A stretch of 64,000 nucleotides of DNA from Cohnella hashimotonis. Lineage in GTDB: Bacteria > Bacillota > Bacilli > Paenibacillales > Paenibacillaceae. The notes below the pieces were generated by a model, which was not told where the DNA came from, searched no databases, and was given only the letters and a program-made list of their open reading frames with translations. Of this stretch, positions 9,251 to 18,551 are shown piece by piece (position 1 is the first letter of the stretch; the number at the start of each line of letters is the position of its first letter). The stretch spans positions 2,976,001 to 3,040,000 of the forward strand of contig NZ_JAGRPV010000001.1 of assembly GCF_030014955.1 (NCBI RefSeq), given 5' to 3'. The position numbers and the translations under genes are program-made.

Positions 9251-9907
9251 CTAGTCTCTGCTGCGAATGACGAGCAGGGAGCCGCTGCGCAGCGAGATGA
9301 AGCCTGCGTCGGCCAATAACAAGTTGCTGACGCCGAGCGACATCCCTTGGCGCAGCGTGGCTTCCTGAAGCGGATAGGCGAAGCCGGTCAAGGTGACGCC
9401 GGTTACCTCGGACGTTAGCGGAAGCAGGGATACATAAGGGTAGCGGTCATCCGCAGTAAGCCGGGCCCCTTCGGTGAGCAGACGGATCTCGTTATGGTCG
9501 TCCACGAGTACGGCAGCTGCGCCGGCCTCGACCGCGACGGCCAGCAGCTGGACGTTGGCAAGGCTATGATCGAACCGGGAGCCCAGTCCCCCTGCGATGA
9601 CGATATCCCGATAGCCGCGCGCCAGCGCTTCCCGAAGCGCGAGCTCGGTGTCCGACCAATCTTTGTCCACTGCGTCGTACTCGGCCGTCTCCTCCGCTTC
9701 GGCGCGAATTGTTGCAAGCGCATCCGCATCTACCGAATCGAAGTCGCCGAGCGCCAGGTGAGGCGTGATTCCGTTCTGTATTAGATAAAAGGCGCCTTTG
9801 TCCGCGCCGATGAGATAGTCGTCCGGCTGGGCGAGCGCTAGGCTCCAGGGCCCGAGGCTGCCTCCCGTATAGATGACGGCGCGTCGGGACGAAGATTGCT
9901 GTAACAA
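9251..9907 (-). CDS. thiN: Thiamine pyrophosphokinase
   Basis: This 218-residue enzyme transfers pyrophosphate from ATP to thiamine, giving thiamine diphosphate in the cytoplasm. Family marks are GADKGAFYLIQNGITPHLALGDFDS near residues 34-58, the acidic GDFDS loop that binds Mg/ATP, DWSDTELAL and GGLGSRFDHSLAN in the middle, and a C-terminal beta-rich half with LLPLT and SLGVSN that closes the thiamine site. Length fits the family. The TTG start at 9907 is set by a strong AGGAGGA 6-7 nt upstream. It is divergent from the TRIC-family gene and convergent with the transporter fusion. In Bacillales thiN usually sits after rpe; here it stands alone. Confidence 0.93.
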   Translation of the reverse strand: MLQQSSSRRAVIYTGGSLGPWSLALAQPDDYLIGADKGAFYLIQNGITPHLALGDFDSVDADALATIRAEAEETAEYDAVDKDWSDTELALREALARGYRDIVIAGGLGSRFDHSLANVQLLAVAVEAGAAAVLVDDHNEIRLLTEGARLTADDRYPYVSLLPLTSEVTGVTLTGFAYPLQEATLRQGMSLGVSNLLLADAGFISLRSGSLLVIRSRD

Positions 9908-10126
9908 GACTTGTTCCTCCTGCAGGTCATTTGCGGCTTGTGCCGCGCTTTTATGCTTTTATTCAGTATAACGGCAGATTCGCCCGGATGCGACGGAAGG
10001 TCTCTCTTTTTGGTTCAAATTCTCCGTTGCGGGCCGTATGTGGTTGCCGATACAATAGATGAGGCGGTTCATGGCTCTGCATGCGCGGCGCCGCCTCCAC
10101 TAGAGAAACGGCCGGGGGTTATCGTT

Positions 10127-10783
10127 TTGACTTTGGATGTATTTGAATGGTTCAGCATCATCGGCACCATCGCCTTCGCCGTGAGCGGCGCGATCGTCGC
10201 GATGGAGGAGCATTACGACATGCTGGGGGTATTCGTGCTCGGACTCGTAACCGCGTTCGGCGGCGGGGTCGTGCGCAATTTGCTTATCGGCGTACCCGTC
10301 ACGACGCTTTGGAGTCAGGGGCTTCTGCTGAAAACGGCGGTTTTTTCGATCGTTATCGTGTTCGTGCTTCCGACCGCATGGATTTACCATTGGAAAAAAA
10401 GCGAGGCGTTTTTCGATGCGATCGGACTGGCTGCCTTCGCGATTCAAGGGGCGCTGTATGCCGTAGAGGCCAGGCTGCCCGTCAGCGCCGTCATGGTAGC
10501 CGCGATGATGACCGGCATCGGCGGGGGGATGATACGCGACATTATGGCCGGGCGCAAGCCGCTTGTGCTTCGCGACGAGATCTACGCGGTCTGGGCGCTG
10601 CTCGCGGGTCTGGCTGTGGGGATCGGGCCTATACGGGTGGCCTGGGCGCTGCTCGCGCTTTTCGCCGTTACAGTTACGATGCGGATGCTGTCGGTTCATT
10701 ATAAATGGCGGTTGCCTCGCCGCAAGCTGCTTGCATACGGCGGTTACGAAGGCTCGGCTGCGGATGAAGGGAAGGGATTGTAA
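10127..10783 (+). CDS. TRIC/UPF0126 family cation-channel protein
   Basis: The protein has two internally duplicated halves of about three membrane helices each, with the family's glycine motifs TAFGGGVVRNLLIGV and MTGIGGGMIRDIMAGR, as in YicG/YvgT proteins. Family members of solved structure are trimeric cation channels related to eukaryotic TRIC. The frame is open from 9911, but the upstream part is hydrophilic and unlike the family; TTG 10127 (LTLDVFEWFS) has GGGGGT 7 nt upstream and gives 218 residues, close to the usual ~205. It ends 2 nt before the phosphatase start, so the two genes form a unit. The transported ion is not predictable here. Confidence 0.85.
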   Translation: MTLDVFEWFSIIGTIAFAVSGAIVAMEEHYDMLGVFVLGLVTAFGGGVVRNLLIGVPVTTLWSQGLLLKTAVFSIVIVFVLPTAWIYHWKKSEAFFDAIGLAAFAIQGALYAVEARLPVSAVMVAAMMTGIGGGMIRDIMAGRKPLVLRDEIYAVWALLAGLAVGIGPIRVAWALLALFAVTVTMRMLSVHYKWRLPRRKLLAYGGYEGSAADEGKGL

Positions 10784-10785
10784 TC

Positions 10786-11271
10786 ATGTATCGCGTATTG
10801 TTCGTTTGTCTGGGCAACATCTGCCGCTCGCCGATGGCAGAGGCGGTATTCCGGAACCGGGCGGAAAAGGCGGGGCTCGCGGGCTCGATCGAGATCGACT
10901 CCTGCGGCACGGGCGATTGGCATATGGGCAAGCCGCCCCACGAAGGAACGCGGCGCATTCTGGACGGTCAAGGCATTTCTTATGAAGGCATGCTGGCGCG
11001 CCGCATCCGGGCGGAAGACGGGGAACGCTTCGATCTGCTCGTCGCGATGGACGAGAGCAACGTGGCTGCAATACGCGAAGCGCTCGGGAGCGACACGAAG
11101 GCGGAGGTCGTTCGTTTCCTGTCGTTTGTACCCGGCGCGCGTCTGACGGACGTGCCCGACCCCTACTATACGGGCGACTTCGAAGAGACGTACGAGCTGA
11201 TCAGCGAAGCGAGCGACAGGCTCCTCGCGCATCTGCTTGAAGCGGGCAAAATAAAGACGGCGGCGATTTAA
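10786..11271 (+). CDS. Low-molecular-weight protein-tyrosine phosphatase
   Basis: This 161-residue protein has the family P-loop right at the N-terminus (VCLGNICRSPMAEAVF; nucleophile Cys8, Arg14, Ser15) and the general acid loop DVPDPYYTGDFEETY near residue 124. Length and layout fit YfkJ/YwlE-type enzymes that dephosphorylate tyrosine or arginine residues. The residue after Cys13, which separates arginine from tyrosine phosphatases in Bacillus, was not enough to decide. The gene directly follows the TRIC-family gene and ends in a hairpin at 11299-11337. Confidence 0.93.
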   Translation: MYRVLFVCLGNICRSPMAEAVFRNRAEKAGLAGSIEIDSCGTGDWHMGKPPHEGTRRILDGQGISYEGMLARRIRAEDGERFDLLVAMDESNVAAIREALGSDTKAEVVRFLSFVPGARLTDVPDPYYTGDFEETYELISEASDRLLAHLLEAGKIKTAAI

Positions 11272-11298
11272 GCCGCGATTGTCCATACAGTCAAAATG

Positions 11299-11337
11299 AA
11301 CGGGACGAAGCAGATGCGATTTCTGCCTCGTCCCGTT
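11299..11337. terminator. Hairpin terminator, member of a repeated GGGACGAAGCAG hairpin
   Basis: Two 16-nt arms (AACGGGACGAAGCAGA and its near-exact complement, one mismatch) surround a 7-nt loop and run into TTTGTGTTTG. It follows the phosphatase stop by ~28 nt. The same arm core recurs after the pdh operon at 17599-17638. Confidence 0.8.
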
Positions 11338-11450
11338 TGTGTTTGTCTTAGCGGTCGTCTTGCTGACTGCTTGGAGAGCTGAAGGCGCAAAGAGAGGGGG
11401 CTGATGCGCGGCTGCACAAAAGCGGGGCGAACGCACCGATTGGCCGCTTT

Positions 11451-12194
11451 TTACATATGCGCCTTCGGGCCGAGAAAAGCGCCGAGCGCCTCCGGCAGTT
11501 CCTTCTGCCAGAAGCCCCACTTATGCTCGCCGTCTTTTTCCCGGTAATCGACATAAGCGCCCTTGCTCTCGAGGATCCGCTTCGCCGCGCGGTTCAATTC
11601 GACGAAATTATGCGTGCCGCGCTCGGTTTCGTAGGCGGTCTCCTGCAGACCTACCGTCATCCAGGCGGACAGCCAGGACAGGTCGCCTGCCTCCTTCATC
11701 TGAGCGATCGATGCTCCGTAGTAGGCACCGGACAACGATAGTAGCCGATTGAACAGGTCCGGACGCCGAATGGCGATAGCCAGCGACACGGTTGCGCCGA
11801 GTGAATCCCCTGCGAGCAGGCGCGCGTCGGCGGAAGGGCGGGCGGCGAAGTTTTTCTCGACGAAAGGAACGAGCTCGCTAGTCCAAAAGTTCAAATATGC
11901 TTCATGCCGCACGCTGCCCGGCAAATACTCCTCGGTCCGGACCGATTTGTCGACGTCTACGGCGGCGATGATGAACGGTTCCCAGCTCTCCTCGAGGATG
12001 AGGCCATGGGAGATGGTGGCGATTCTGCCGAAATTGAAAAAATCTTCTCCGTCCTGGCAATAAACGACCGGATAGCTGAGCCATTCCTGGTACCCCGGGG
12101 GGAAATAGAAACGGACCGCGCGTTCGCCGGATGACAGGTAATTGCTGGGAATCGTATGTTTGACGACGGTTCTGCGGACAGGTGAATCGGACAT
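11451..12194 (-). CDS. Alpha/beta-hydrolase, putative esterase of the enterochelin-esterase/esterase D type
   Basis: From ATG 12194 the product has 247 residues. RFYFPPGYQEWLSYPVVYCQDGEDFF near residues 26-51 is the typical first strand and oxyanion region; LLAGDSLGATVSL carries the nucleophile serine in a G-x-S-x-G-like elbow (~122); GEHKWGFWQ near the C-terminus supplies the histidine. This matches the IroE/YbbA-type esterase family. A longer frame exists upstream, but ATG 12194 has AAAGGA ten nt before it and starts where the family does. Substrate is unknown, and no siderophore genes are nearby. It is divergent from the pdh operon. Confidence 0.85.
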   Translation of the reverse strand: MSDSPVRRTVVKHTIPSNYLSSGERAVRFYFPPGYQEWLSYPVVYCQDGEDFFNFGRIATISHGLILEESWEPFIIAAVDVDKSVRTEEYLPGSVRHEAYLNFWTSELVPFVEKNFAARPSADARLLAGDSLGATVSLAIAIRRPDLFNRLLSLSGAYYGASIAQMKEAGDLSWLSAWMTVGLQETAYETERGTHNFVELNRAAKRILESKGAYVDYREKDGEHKWGFWQKELPEALGAFLGPKAHM

Positions 12195-12400
12195 TGGACA
12201 TCGTTCCTTTCTTGGACCCGATTCGGGTATGACAGCGCCCCGGCATGGGCAAAACATAGGAATGTTCGTTGCCGCGCCTGCCATTTTAAGGACGGCCGCT
12301 CGGGATTTGTATTAATGTGTTATACAATAATAATGAAACTGTACTAGAAACATAGTGCGCTTTCAACTGTTAAGAATTCAATAAATATGCCTTTTTTGCT

Positions 12401-12430
12401 TTGACCAAACCACTAGGGCAGCTATATAAT
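12401..12430 (+). promoter_or_regulatory. Sigma-A type promoter of the pdh operon
   Basis: TTGACC at 12401-12406 and TATAAT at 12425-12430 are 18 bp apart, 52 bp before the pdhA ATG. The surrounding sequence is AT-rich compared with the coding regions. No clear operator was recognised. Confidence 0.75.
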
Positions 12431-12467
12431 AATTCTATAACAGAAACCCCTCTTCCACAATTCATGA

Positions 12468-13583
<1,116 letters not shown>

Positions 13584-13742
13584 GTGTTCTAAACGACAAC
13601 GATATCCGAGGCTGCGTGCGGACGCGTCTTCGTCCGGCGACCCCGGTACAGGCCTGCTTAAAGCCGGTCCGTTCAATATATACGGTACAGCCGCATTTCT
13701 TCTCGCGGCCGTCATCCTCTAGATGGGAGAGAACAAATTCCA

Positions 13743-14720
13743 ATGGCGCAAATGAACATGATTGAAGCGATCAAGGACGCATTGCGCGTCGAACTGAAGC
13801 GCGACCCCGGCGTCCTGCTCTTCGGCGAAGACGTCGGCAAGGTCGGGGGCGTCTTCCGCGCGACGGAGGGTCTTCAAGCCGAGTTCGGCGAGCAGCGCGT
13901 ATTCGATACGCCGCTGGCCGAATCCGCGATCGGCGGTCTGGCTGTCGGTCTCGCCACGCAAGGCTTCCGACCGATTGCCGAGATTCAATTCGTAGGTTTT
14001 ATATTTGAGGCGCTCGACCAAATGTTCGTGCAGGCCGCACGCCTGCGCTACCGTTCGGGCGGCCGCTACAACGCGCCGATCGTCTTCCGTACGCCGTTCG
14101 GCGGCGGCGTCAAGGCGGCCGAGCTGCATACCGACTCGCTCGAAGGTCTGGCGATCCAGACGCCTGGCATCAAGGTCGTCGTGCCTTCGAATCCCGCAGA
14201 CGCCAAGGGCTTGATGATCTCCGCGATCCGCGACAACGATCCGGTCTTTTTCATGGAGCATCTTAACCTTTACCGCGCGTTCAAGGACGAAGTGCCCGAA
14301 GGCGAGTACACGGTTCCGCTCGGCAAGGCGAACGTCGTTCGCGAGGGTAAGGATATTACGATCATCGCCTATGGACTGATGGTGCACACCGCGATCAAGG
14401 CAGCCGACGAGCTTGCTAAAAACGGCGTGTCTGCGGAAGTCATCGACCTGCGCACGCTCGTGCCGCTCGATATCGATACGATCGTCGCCTCCATCCAGAA
14501 GACGAACCGCGCGATCGTCGTCCAAGAAGCGCAGAAGACCTCCGGCGCCGCCGCCGAGATCATCGCGCAGATCAATGAAAAGGCGATTCTCCACCTGGAG
14601 GCGCCTGTGCTCCGCGTCGCGGGTCCGGACACGGTTTATCCGTTCGCGCTGGTCGAGGACGCCTGGCTGCCGACGCCGGCACGTATCGTGAAGGCCGTCA
14701 ACCAAACGCTTCAGTTCTAA
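13743..14720 (+). CDS. pdhB: Pyruvate dehydrogenase E1 component, beta subunit
   Basis: The 325-residue product has the transketolase pyrimidine-binding domain ([18 protein letters not shown], ~28-45; [18 protein letters not shown], ~53-70) and the C-terminal transketolase domain ([15 protein letters not shown], ~235). It pairs with PdhA to form the alpha2beta2 E1 enzyme. Length is exactly as in Bacillus. GGGAGA precedes ATG 13743. It lies 159 nt after pdhA and 19 nt before pdhC. Confidence 0.97.
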   Translation: MAQMNMIEAIKDALRVELKRDPGVLLFGEDVGKVGGVFRATEGLQAEFGEQRVFDTPLAESAIGGLAVGLATQGFRPIAEIQFVGFIFEALDQMFVQAARLRYRSGGRYNAPIVFRTPFGGGVKAAELHTDSLEGLAIQTPGIKVVVPSNPADAKGLMISAIRDNDPVFFMEHLNLYRAFKDEVPEGEYTVPLGKANVVREGKDITIIAYGLMVHTAIKAADELAKNGVSAEVIDLRTLVPLDIDTIVASIQKTNRAIVVQEAQKTSGAAAEIIAQINEKAILHLEAPVLRVAGPDTVYPFALVEDAWLPTPARIVKAVNQTLQF

Positions 14721-14739
14721 AGTGAAGGAGGGATAGCGC

Positions 14740-16095
14740 ATGGCTAGATTTGAATACCGGTTCCCGGAGCTCGGCGAAGGCCTGCATGAGGGCGAGATCG
14801 TCAAAATGCACATCGCGCCCGGACAAGCCGTGACCGATGAAGATATTCTAATGGAAGTGCAGAACGACAAGGCCATCATGGAAGTGCCTTGCCCGGTCAA
14901 CGGCAAGGTGCTGGAAGTGTTCGGCAAAGACGGCCAGACGATGCGCGTCGGCGAAGTCGTCGCCATCATCGATGCCGAAGGCGAGCTGCCGGAGCAAGCA
15001 GACAGCGGCCACGCCGCCGAGCCTTCAGGCCACAGCGGCGAAGCCGCGTCCGCGCAAGGCGGTGCGGACTTGAAGGGGCAGCCTGCCCAGGCGCCGGCGC
15101 AAGAGACCGCAGCCGAAGGCGCCAAGTCTGCCGAAGCCGCAGCGCCTGCGCCTGCCGCCAAGGATGCCGCACTCGTGCTGGCTACGCCTAGCGTACGCAA
15201 GTTCGCCCGCGAAAAGGGCGTCGCGATCGCGGACGTGTCCGGCACCGGCAAAAACGGCCGTATCACCCGCGAGGACGTCGCCGGCTTTGCCGAAGGCGGA
15301 GCGCCTGCGAAGAGCGAAGCCCCATCCGCGGACGCAGCGCCTGCTGCCGCACCTTCGGCCGCACCTGCCGCCCGTGCCGCGCAGTCCGGTCCTGGCATCG
15401 AAGAGCGCGTGCCGTTCAAGGGCATCCGCAAGGCAATCGCGAATGCGATGGTCAAGTCCGTCTATACGGCGCCGCACGTCACGCTGATGGACGAAGTGGA
15501 CGTCACCGCGCTCGTCGCGCTGCGCAACCGTTCCAAGGCATTCGCCGAGAAGAAGGGCGTTAAGCTGACTTACCTGCCGTTCATCGTCAAGGCGCTCGTC
15601 GCCGCCGTGCGCGAGTTCCCGGTCATGAACGCGATGATCGACGAAGCCGCGAACGAGATCGTATTCAAGAAGTACTACAACATCGGCATCGCTACCGACA
15701 CGGATAACGGTCTACTCGTACCCGTCGTCTTCGACGCCGACCGCAAGAACATCTGGAATATCGCCAAGGAAATCAAGGATCTGGCTACTCGCGGACGCGA
15801 AGGCAAGCTGGGCGCAGGCGAGTTGAGAGGCAGCACGATCTCGATTACGAATATCGGCTCGGCTGGCGGCCTGTTCTTCACGCCGGTCATCAATTTCCCC
15901 GAGTCCGCGATTCTGGGCGTCGGCCGCATCGATCAGAAGCCGGTCATCAAAAACGGCGAGATCGTGCCCGCTTCCGTCATGGCGCTCAGCCTGAGCTTCG
16001 ACCACCGCATCGTCGACGGCGCTACCGCGCAACAATTCGTTAACTACATTAAACAGCTGCTTAGCGATCCTGAGCTGCTCGTCATGGAGGTGTAA
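14740..16095 (+). CDS. pdhC: Dihydrolipoyllysine acetyltransferase, E2 of pyruvate dehydrogenase
   Basis: The 451-residue chain has one lipoyl domain (1-78) with the lipoylated Lys44 in [12 protein letters not shown], an Ala/Pro/Glu-rich flexible linker (~85-140), the E1/E3-binding domain (~145-185, [13 protein letters not shown]), a second Ala/Pro linker (~190-220) and the acyltransferase core (~222-451) with the catalytic histidine in [10 protein letters not shown]. It passes acetyl groups from E1 to CoA and forms the core of the complex. GGAGGG precedes the ATG. Four nt separate it from the E3 gene. Confidence 0.97.
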   Translation: MARFEYRFPELGEGLHEGEIVKMHIAPGQAVTDEDILMEVQNDKAIMEVPCPVNGKVLEVFGKDGQTMRVGEVVAIIDAEGELPEQADSGHAAEPSGHSGEAASAQGGADLKGQPAQAPAQETAAEGAKSAEAAAPAPAAKDAALVLATPSVRKFAREKGVAIADVSGTGKNGRITREDVAGFAEGGAPAKSEAPSADAAPAAAPSAAPAARAAQSGPGIEERVPFKGIRKAIANAMVKSVYTAPHVTLMDEVDVTALVALRNRSKAFAEKKGVKLTYLPFIVKALVAAVREFPVMNAMIDEAANEIVFKKYYNIGIATDTDNGLLVPVVFDADRKNIWNIAKEIKDLATRGREGKLGAGELRGSTISITNIGSAGGLFFTPVINFPESAILGVGRIDQKPVIKNGEIVPASVMALSLSFDHRIVDGATAQQFVNYIKQLLSDPELLVMEV

Positions 16096-16098
16096 TCG

Positions 16099-17520
16099 AT
16101 GGTAGTAGGAGACGCTTCTCTGGACATCGACACATTAGTAATCGGCGCTGGGCCCGGCGGATACGTCGCGGCGATCCGCGCGGCACAGCTCGGCCAGAAG
16201 GTCATTATCGCAGATAAAGGCAAGTTCGGCGGCGTGTGCCTTAACGTCGGTTGTATCCCGTCCAAGGCACTGATCAACTCCGCGCATCACTACGAATCCA
16301 TGCTGCATGCCGAAGATTACGGCCTGTCCGCCGAAAACGTCAAGGTCGACTTCGGCAAGGTGCAAGGATACAAGGACTCCGTCGTCAACAAGATGACGAG
16401 CGGCGTCGAGATGCTGCTCAAGGCGAACAAGGTTCAAATGTTCCAGGGCGAAGTCATGTTCATCAACGAAAACGAAGCGCGTCTGTTCAACGACCAGGAG
16501 GCGCCTCGCTATCGCTTCAAGAACTGCATCATCGCGACGGGCTCGCGTCCGATCGAACTGAAGCCGTTCCCGTTCGGCGGACGTATCCTGTCGTCGACCG
16601 AAGCGCTGTCGCTTCCTGAAGTGCCGAAGAGCATGGTCATCATCGGCGGCGGCTACATCGGCATCGAGCTCGGCCAGATGTATGCCAAGTTCGGCACCGA
16701 GATCACGATCCTCGAAGGCGCGGACACGATCATGCCGGGCTTCGACAAGGACATGAGCAATCTCGTCGTCAAGAAGCTCAAGAAGAACAAGGTCGACATC
16801 GTCAACGGCGCGCTCGCCAAGGGCGCCGAGCAGACCGACAAGGACGTCACCGTGACGTACGAAGTCGGCGGTGAACAAAAGACCGTCACGGCAGACTATC
16901 TGCTCGTTACCGTCGGACGTCGTCCGAACACCGACGGAGAGCTGGGCCTCGACCTGATCGGCATCAAGACGACCGATCGCGGTCTGATCGAAGTCGACGA
17001 CCAATGCCGCACGAACATCAAGCACATTTTCGCGATCGGCGACATCGTGCCCGGCGCCGCGCTGGCGCATAAGGCGTCTTACGAAGCGAAGGTGGCGGCC
17101 GAAGCGATCGCGGGTCTGCCTTCCAAGGTCGACTACAAGTGCATTCCTGCCGTCGCGTTCTCCGATCCGGAATGCGCAAGCGTCGGCTACACCGAGAAGG
17201 AAGCGAAGGATAAAGGCCTGAACGTGAAGTCCAGCAAGTTCCCGTTCGGCGGCAACGGCCGCGCGGTTACGCTGAACGGCGCGGACGGCTTCCTGAAGCT
17301 GATCTCCGAAGTCGACTCGGGACTTGTCGTCGGCGCGCAAATCGCCGGCGTCGAAGCGTCCAACATGATCGCCGAGCTCGGTCTTGCGATCGAGATGGGC
17401 GCCACGATCGAAGACATCGCGCTGACGATCCACGCTCACCCGACACTGGGCGAGATCACGATGGACGCGGCCGAGCTCGCGATGGGTCACCCGATCCACA
17501 CGATCGCGCCGAAAAAATAA
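16099..17520 (+). CDS. lpdA: Dihydrolipoyl dehydrogenase, E3
   Basis: This 473-residue flavoprotein reoxidises dihydrolipoamide and reduces NAD. It shows the FAD-binding [15 protein letters not shown] (~15-29), the redox disulfide Cys47/Cys52 in [15 protein letters not shown], the NAD-binding [11 protein letters not shown] (~180), and the C-terminal dimer-interface motif HAHPTLGE carrying the catalytic base histidine. It is the last gene of the pdh operon; two hairpins follow. The symbol pdhD is equally valid. Confidence 0.97.
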   Translation: MVVGDASLDIDTLVIGAGPGGYVAAIRAAQLGQKVIIADKGKFGGVCLNVGCIPSKALINSAHHYESMLHAEDYGLSAENVKVDFGKVQGYKDSVVNKMTSGVEMLLKANKVQMFQGEVMFINENEARLFNDQEAPRYRFKNCIIATGSRPIELKPFPFGGRILSSTEALSLPEVPKSMVIIGGGYIGIELGQMYAKFGTEITILEGADTIMPGFDKDMSNLVVKKLKKNKVDIVNGALAKGAEQTDKDVTVTYEVGGEQKTVTADYLLVTVGRRPNTDGELGLDLIGIKTTDRGLIEVDDQCRTNIKHIFAIGDIVPGAALAHKASYEAKVAAEAIAGLPSKVDYKCIPAVAFSDPECASVGYTEKEAKDKGLNVKSSKFPFGGNGRAVTLNGADGFLKLISEVDSGLVVGAQIAGVEASNMIAELGLAIEMGATIEDIALTIHAHPTLGEITMDAAELAMGHPIHTIAPKK

Positions 17521-17531
17521 GTCTTTGCCAT

Positions 17532-17563
17532 TTCAGAGGGGCTGTCTAATAAGCCCCTCTGAA
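17532..17563 (+). terminator. Rho-independent-like terminator of the pdh operon
   Basis: Perfect 12-nt arms TTCAGAGGGGCT and AGCCCCTCTGAA enclose an 8-nt loop, starting 12 nt after the lpdA stop. There is no long T-run, so termination efficiency may depend on the second hairpin at 17599-17638. Confidence 0.7.
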
Positions 17564-17598
17564 GCTGAAGCAAAACTTGAAATGAAGCCGAAATAACC

Positions 17599-17638
17599 AA
17601 AAGGGACGAAGCAGGGAATCTCCTGCTTCGTCCCTTTT
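17599..17638. terminator. Second hairpin after pdh, repeated GGGACGAAGCAG type
   Basis: Perfect 17-nt arms (AAAAGGGACGAAGCAGG and its complement) flank a 6-nt loop, with A-rich and T-rich ends on both sides so it could terminate in either direction. The core matches the hairpin at 11299-11337. Confidence 0.8.
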
Positions 17639-17656
17639 GCGTTTTAGGATGGCTCA

Positions 17657-18010
17657 TTATTTGACCGGAATATGATCAAGGCAAAGCCATCCGACCTCCA
17701 GGCTCGCCTTGTCCTGGAAGCTGCTATCTTCTTTGCGGTAGGTGCCGTCCTTCAAAGTGCATGCACTTGCACGTCCTCCAGGAACGCGTAGTTCTCCTCG
17801 ACTCCATACCTTGCGTCCGCCATGACAGTGCCCGGAGCTCACCCACATAAGTTTTGATTCTATCTATCCAGGTGCGGCTTCGGACATCGGTCGGCCGTTA
17901 ATAGACGCTGTAGCCGAGCACGAACTGGTTCTCGGTTCCGAACTGCACGTTGTAGCCTGGCTGCAGCCGGCCTTCCGCCTATGATCTTCTTGAGGTGTAC
18001 GTCACCCGCT
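17657..18010 (-). pseudogene. Decayed IS1182-type transposase fragment
   Basis: Reading the minus strand from about 17965 gives GRLQPGYNVQFGTENQFVLG followed by YSVY and a stop; further on another frame reads ADARYGVEENYAFLED, and a third reads LKDGTYRKEDSSFQDK. These are consecutive blocks of the C-terminal half of IS1182-family DDE transposases, now split among frames by at least two frameshifts and a stop. The N-terminal half and inverted repeats are missing, so it is an inactive remnant. Family assignment rests on motif recall. Confidence 0.75.
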
Positions 18011-18090
18011 GAGCCACCGCTGGGCTTCGAACGAATGGACGGGGCGATTAAATCCGATCAGACTAGGAAAAGGGCGCGAGGCAAATGCCT

Positions 18091-18280
18091 GCGAATCTGC
18101 AGGCTTTGCTTCGTATCCCGATTGCCGTACGCGTAAAGATGCGAATTTGCAGGCTTTTAAAACGATGAGCGCCTCCGAAGCGCGATTCGAACTGCAAAAG
18201 ATGCACGTACGCAGGCATTTACTCCTAAAACCGATCCAACTGTGAAAAAGGATGTAAATTTGCAGGCTTTTGAGGCGGAG
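18091..18280. repeat. Degenerate ~51-61-bp tandem repeat
   Basis: Four diverged units begin at about 18091, 18141, 18202 and 18254. Each opens with a version of GCGAATTTGCAGGCTTTT and the unit end resembles AAAGAT. Unit lengths are about 50, 61 and 52 bp. No supported gene overlaps. Together with the array at 18281-18531 and the transposase remnant it fills the 1.0-kb gene-free stretch 17521-18551. Confidence 0.7.
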
Positions 18281-18531
18281 GAGCAACCTGATGAGCAAAC
18301 GACAGAGCAACCTGCAGGACAGTCCAGAGCAACCCGCTCAGCTCCTCGCAGAGCAACCTGCCGGCCCCTCGCAGAGCAACCCGCTCGGCCCCTCGCAGAG
18401 CAACCAGCTGGCCACACGCATAGCAACCTGCCGGCCACCCGCAGAACAACCTGCCCGGCTACCCGCTGAGCAACTCGCTCGGCCCCTCGCAGAGCAACCT
18501 GCCCGGCAGGCAGAGCAACCTGCCCGCCGCT
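18281..18531. repeat. Tandem array of a 21-24-bp GAGCAACC unit
   Basis: The motif GCAGAGCAACCTGCCGG, or close variants, recurs about ten times with a 21-24-bp period (for example at 18359, 18382, 18406 and later). Spacing irregularity and drift in every copy argue against selection for one protein frame, although frames are open on both strands. The array ends 20 bp before the SgrR-like gene stop. Confidence 0.85.
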
Positions 18532-18551
18532 CTTTTTGCGTTGACGGGTGC

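Noticed and set aside
13719..15455. 578-codon minus-strand frame
   Set aside because: Lies over pdhB and pdhC, both certain genes; the product has no recognisable features.
18281..18531. CRISPR-like appearance of the GAGCAACC repeats
   Set aside because: The period is 21-24 bp, there are no spacers of unique sequence, and no cas gene is present.
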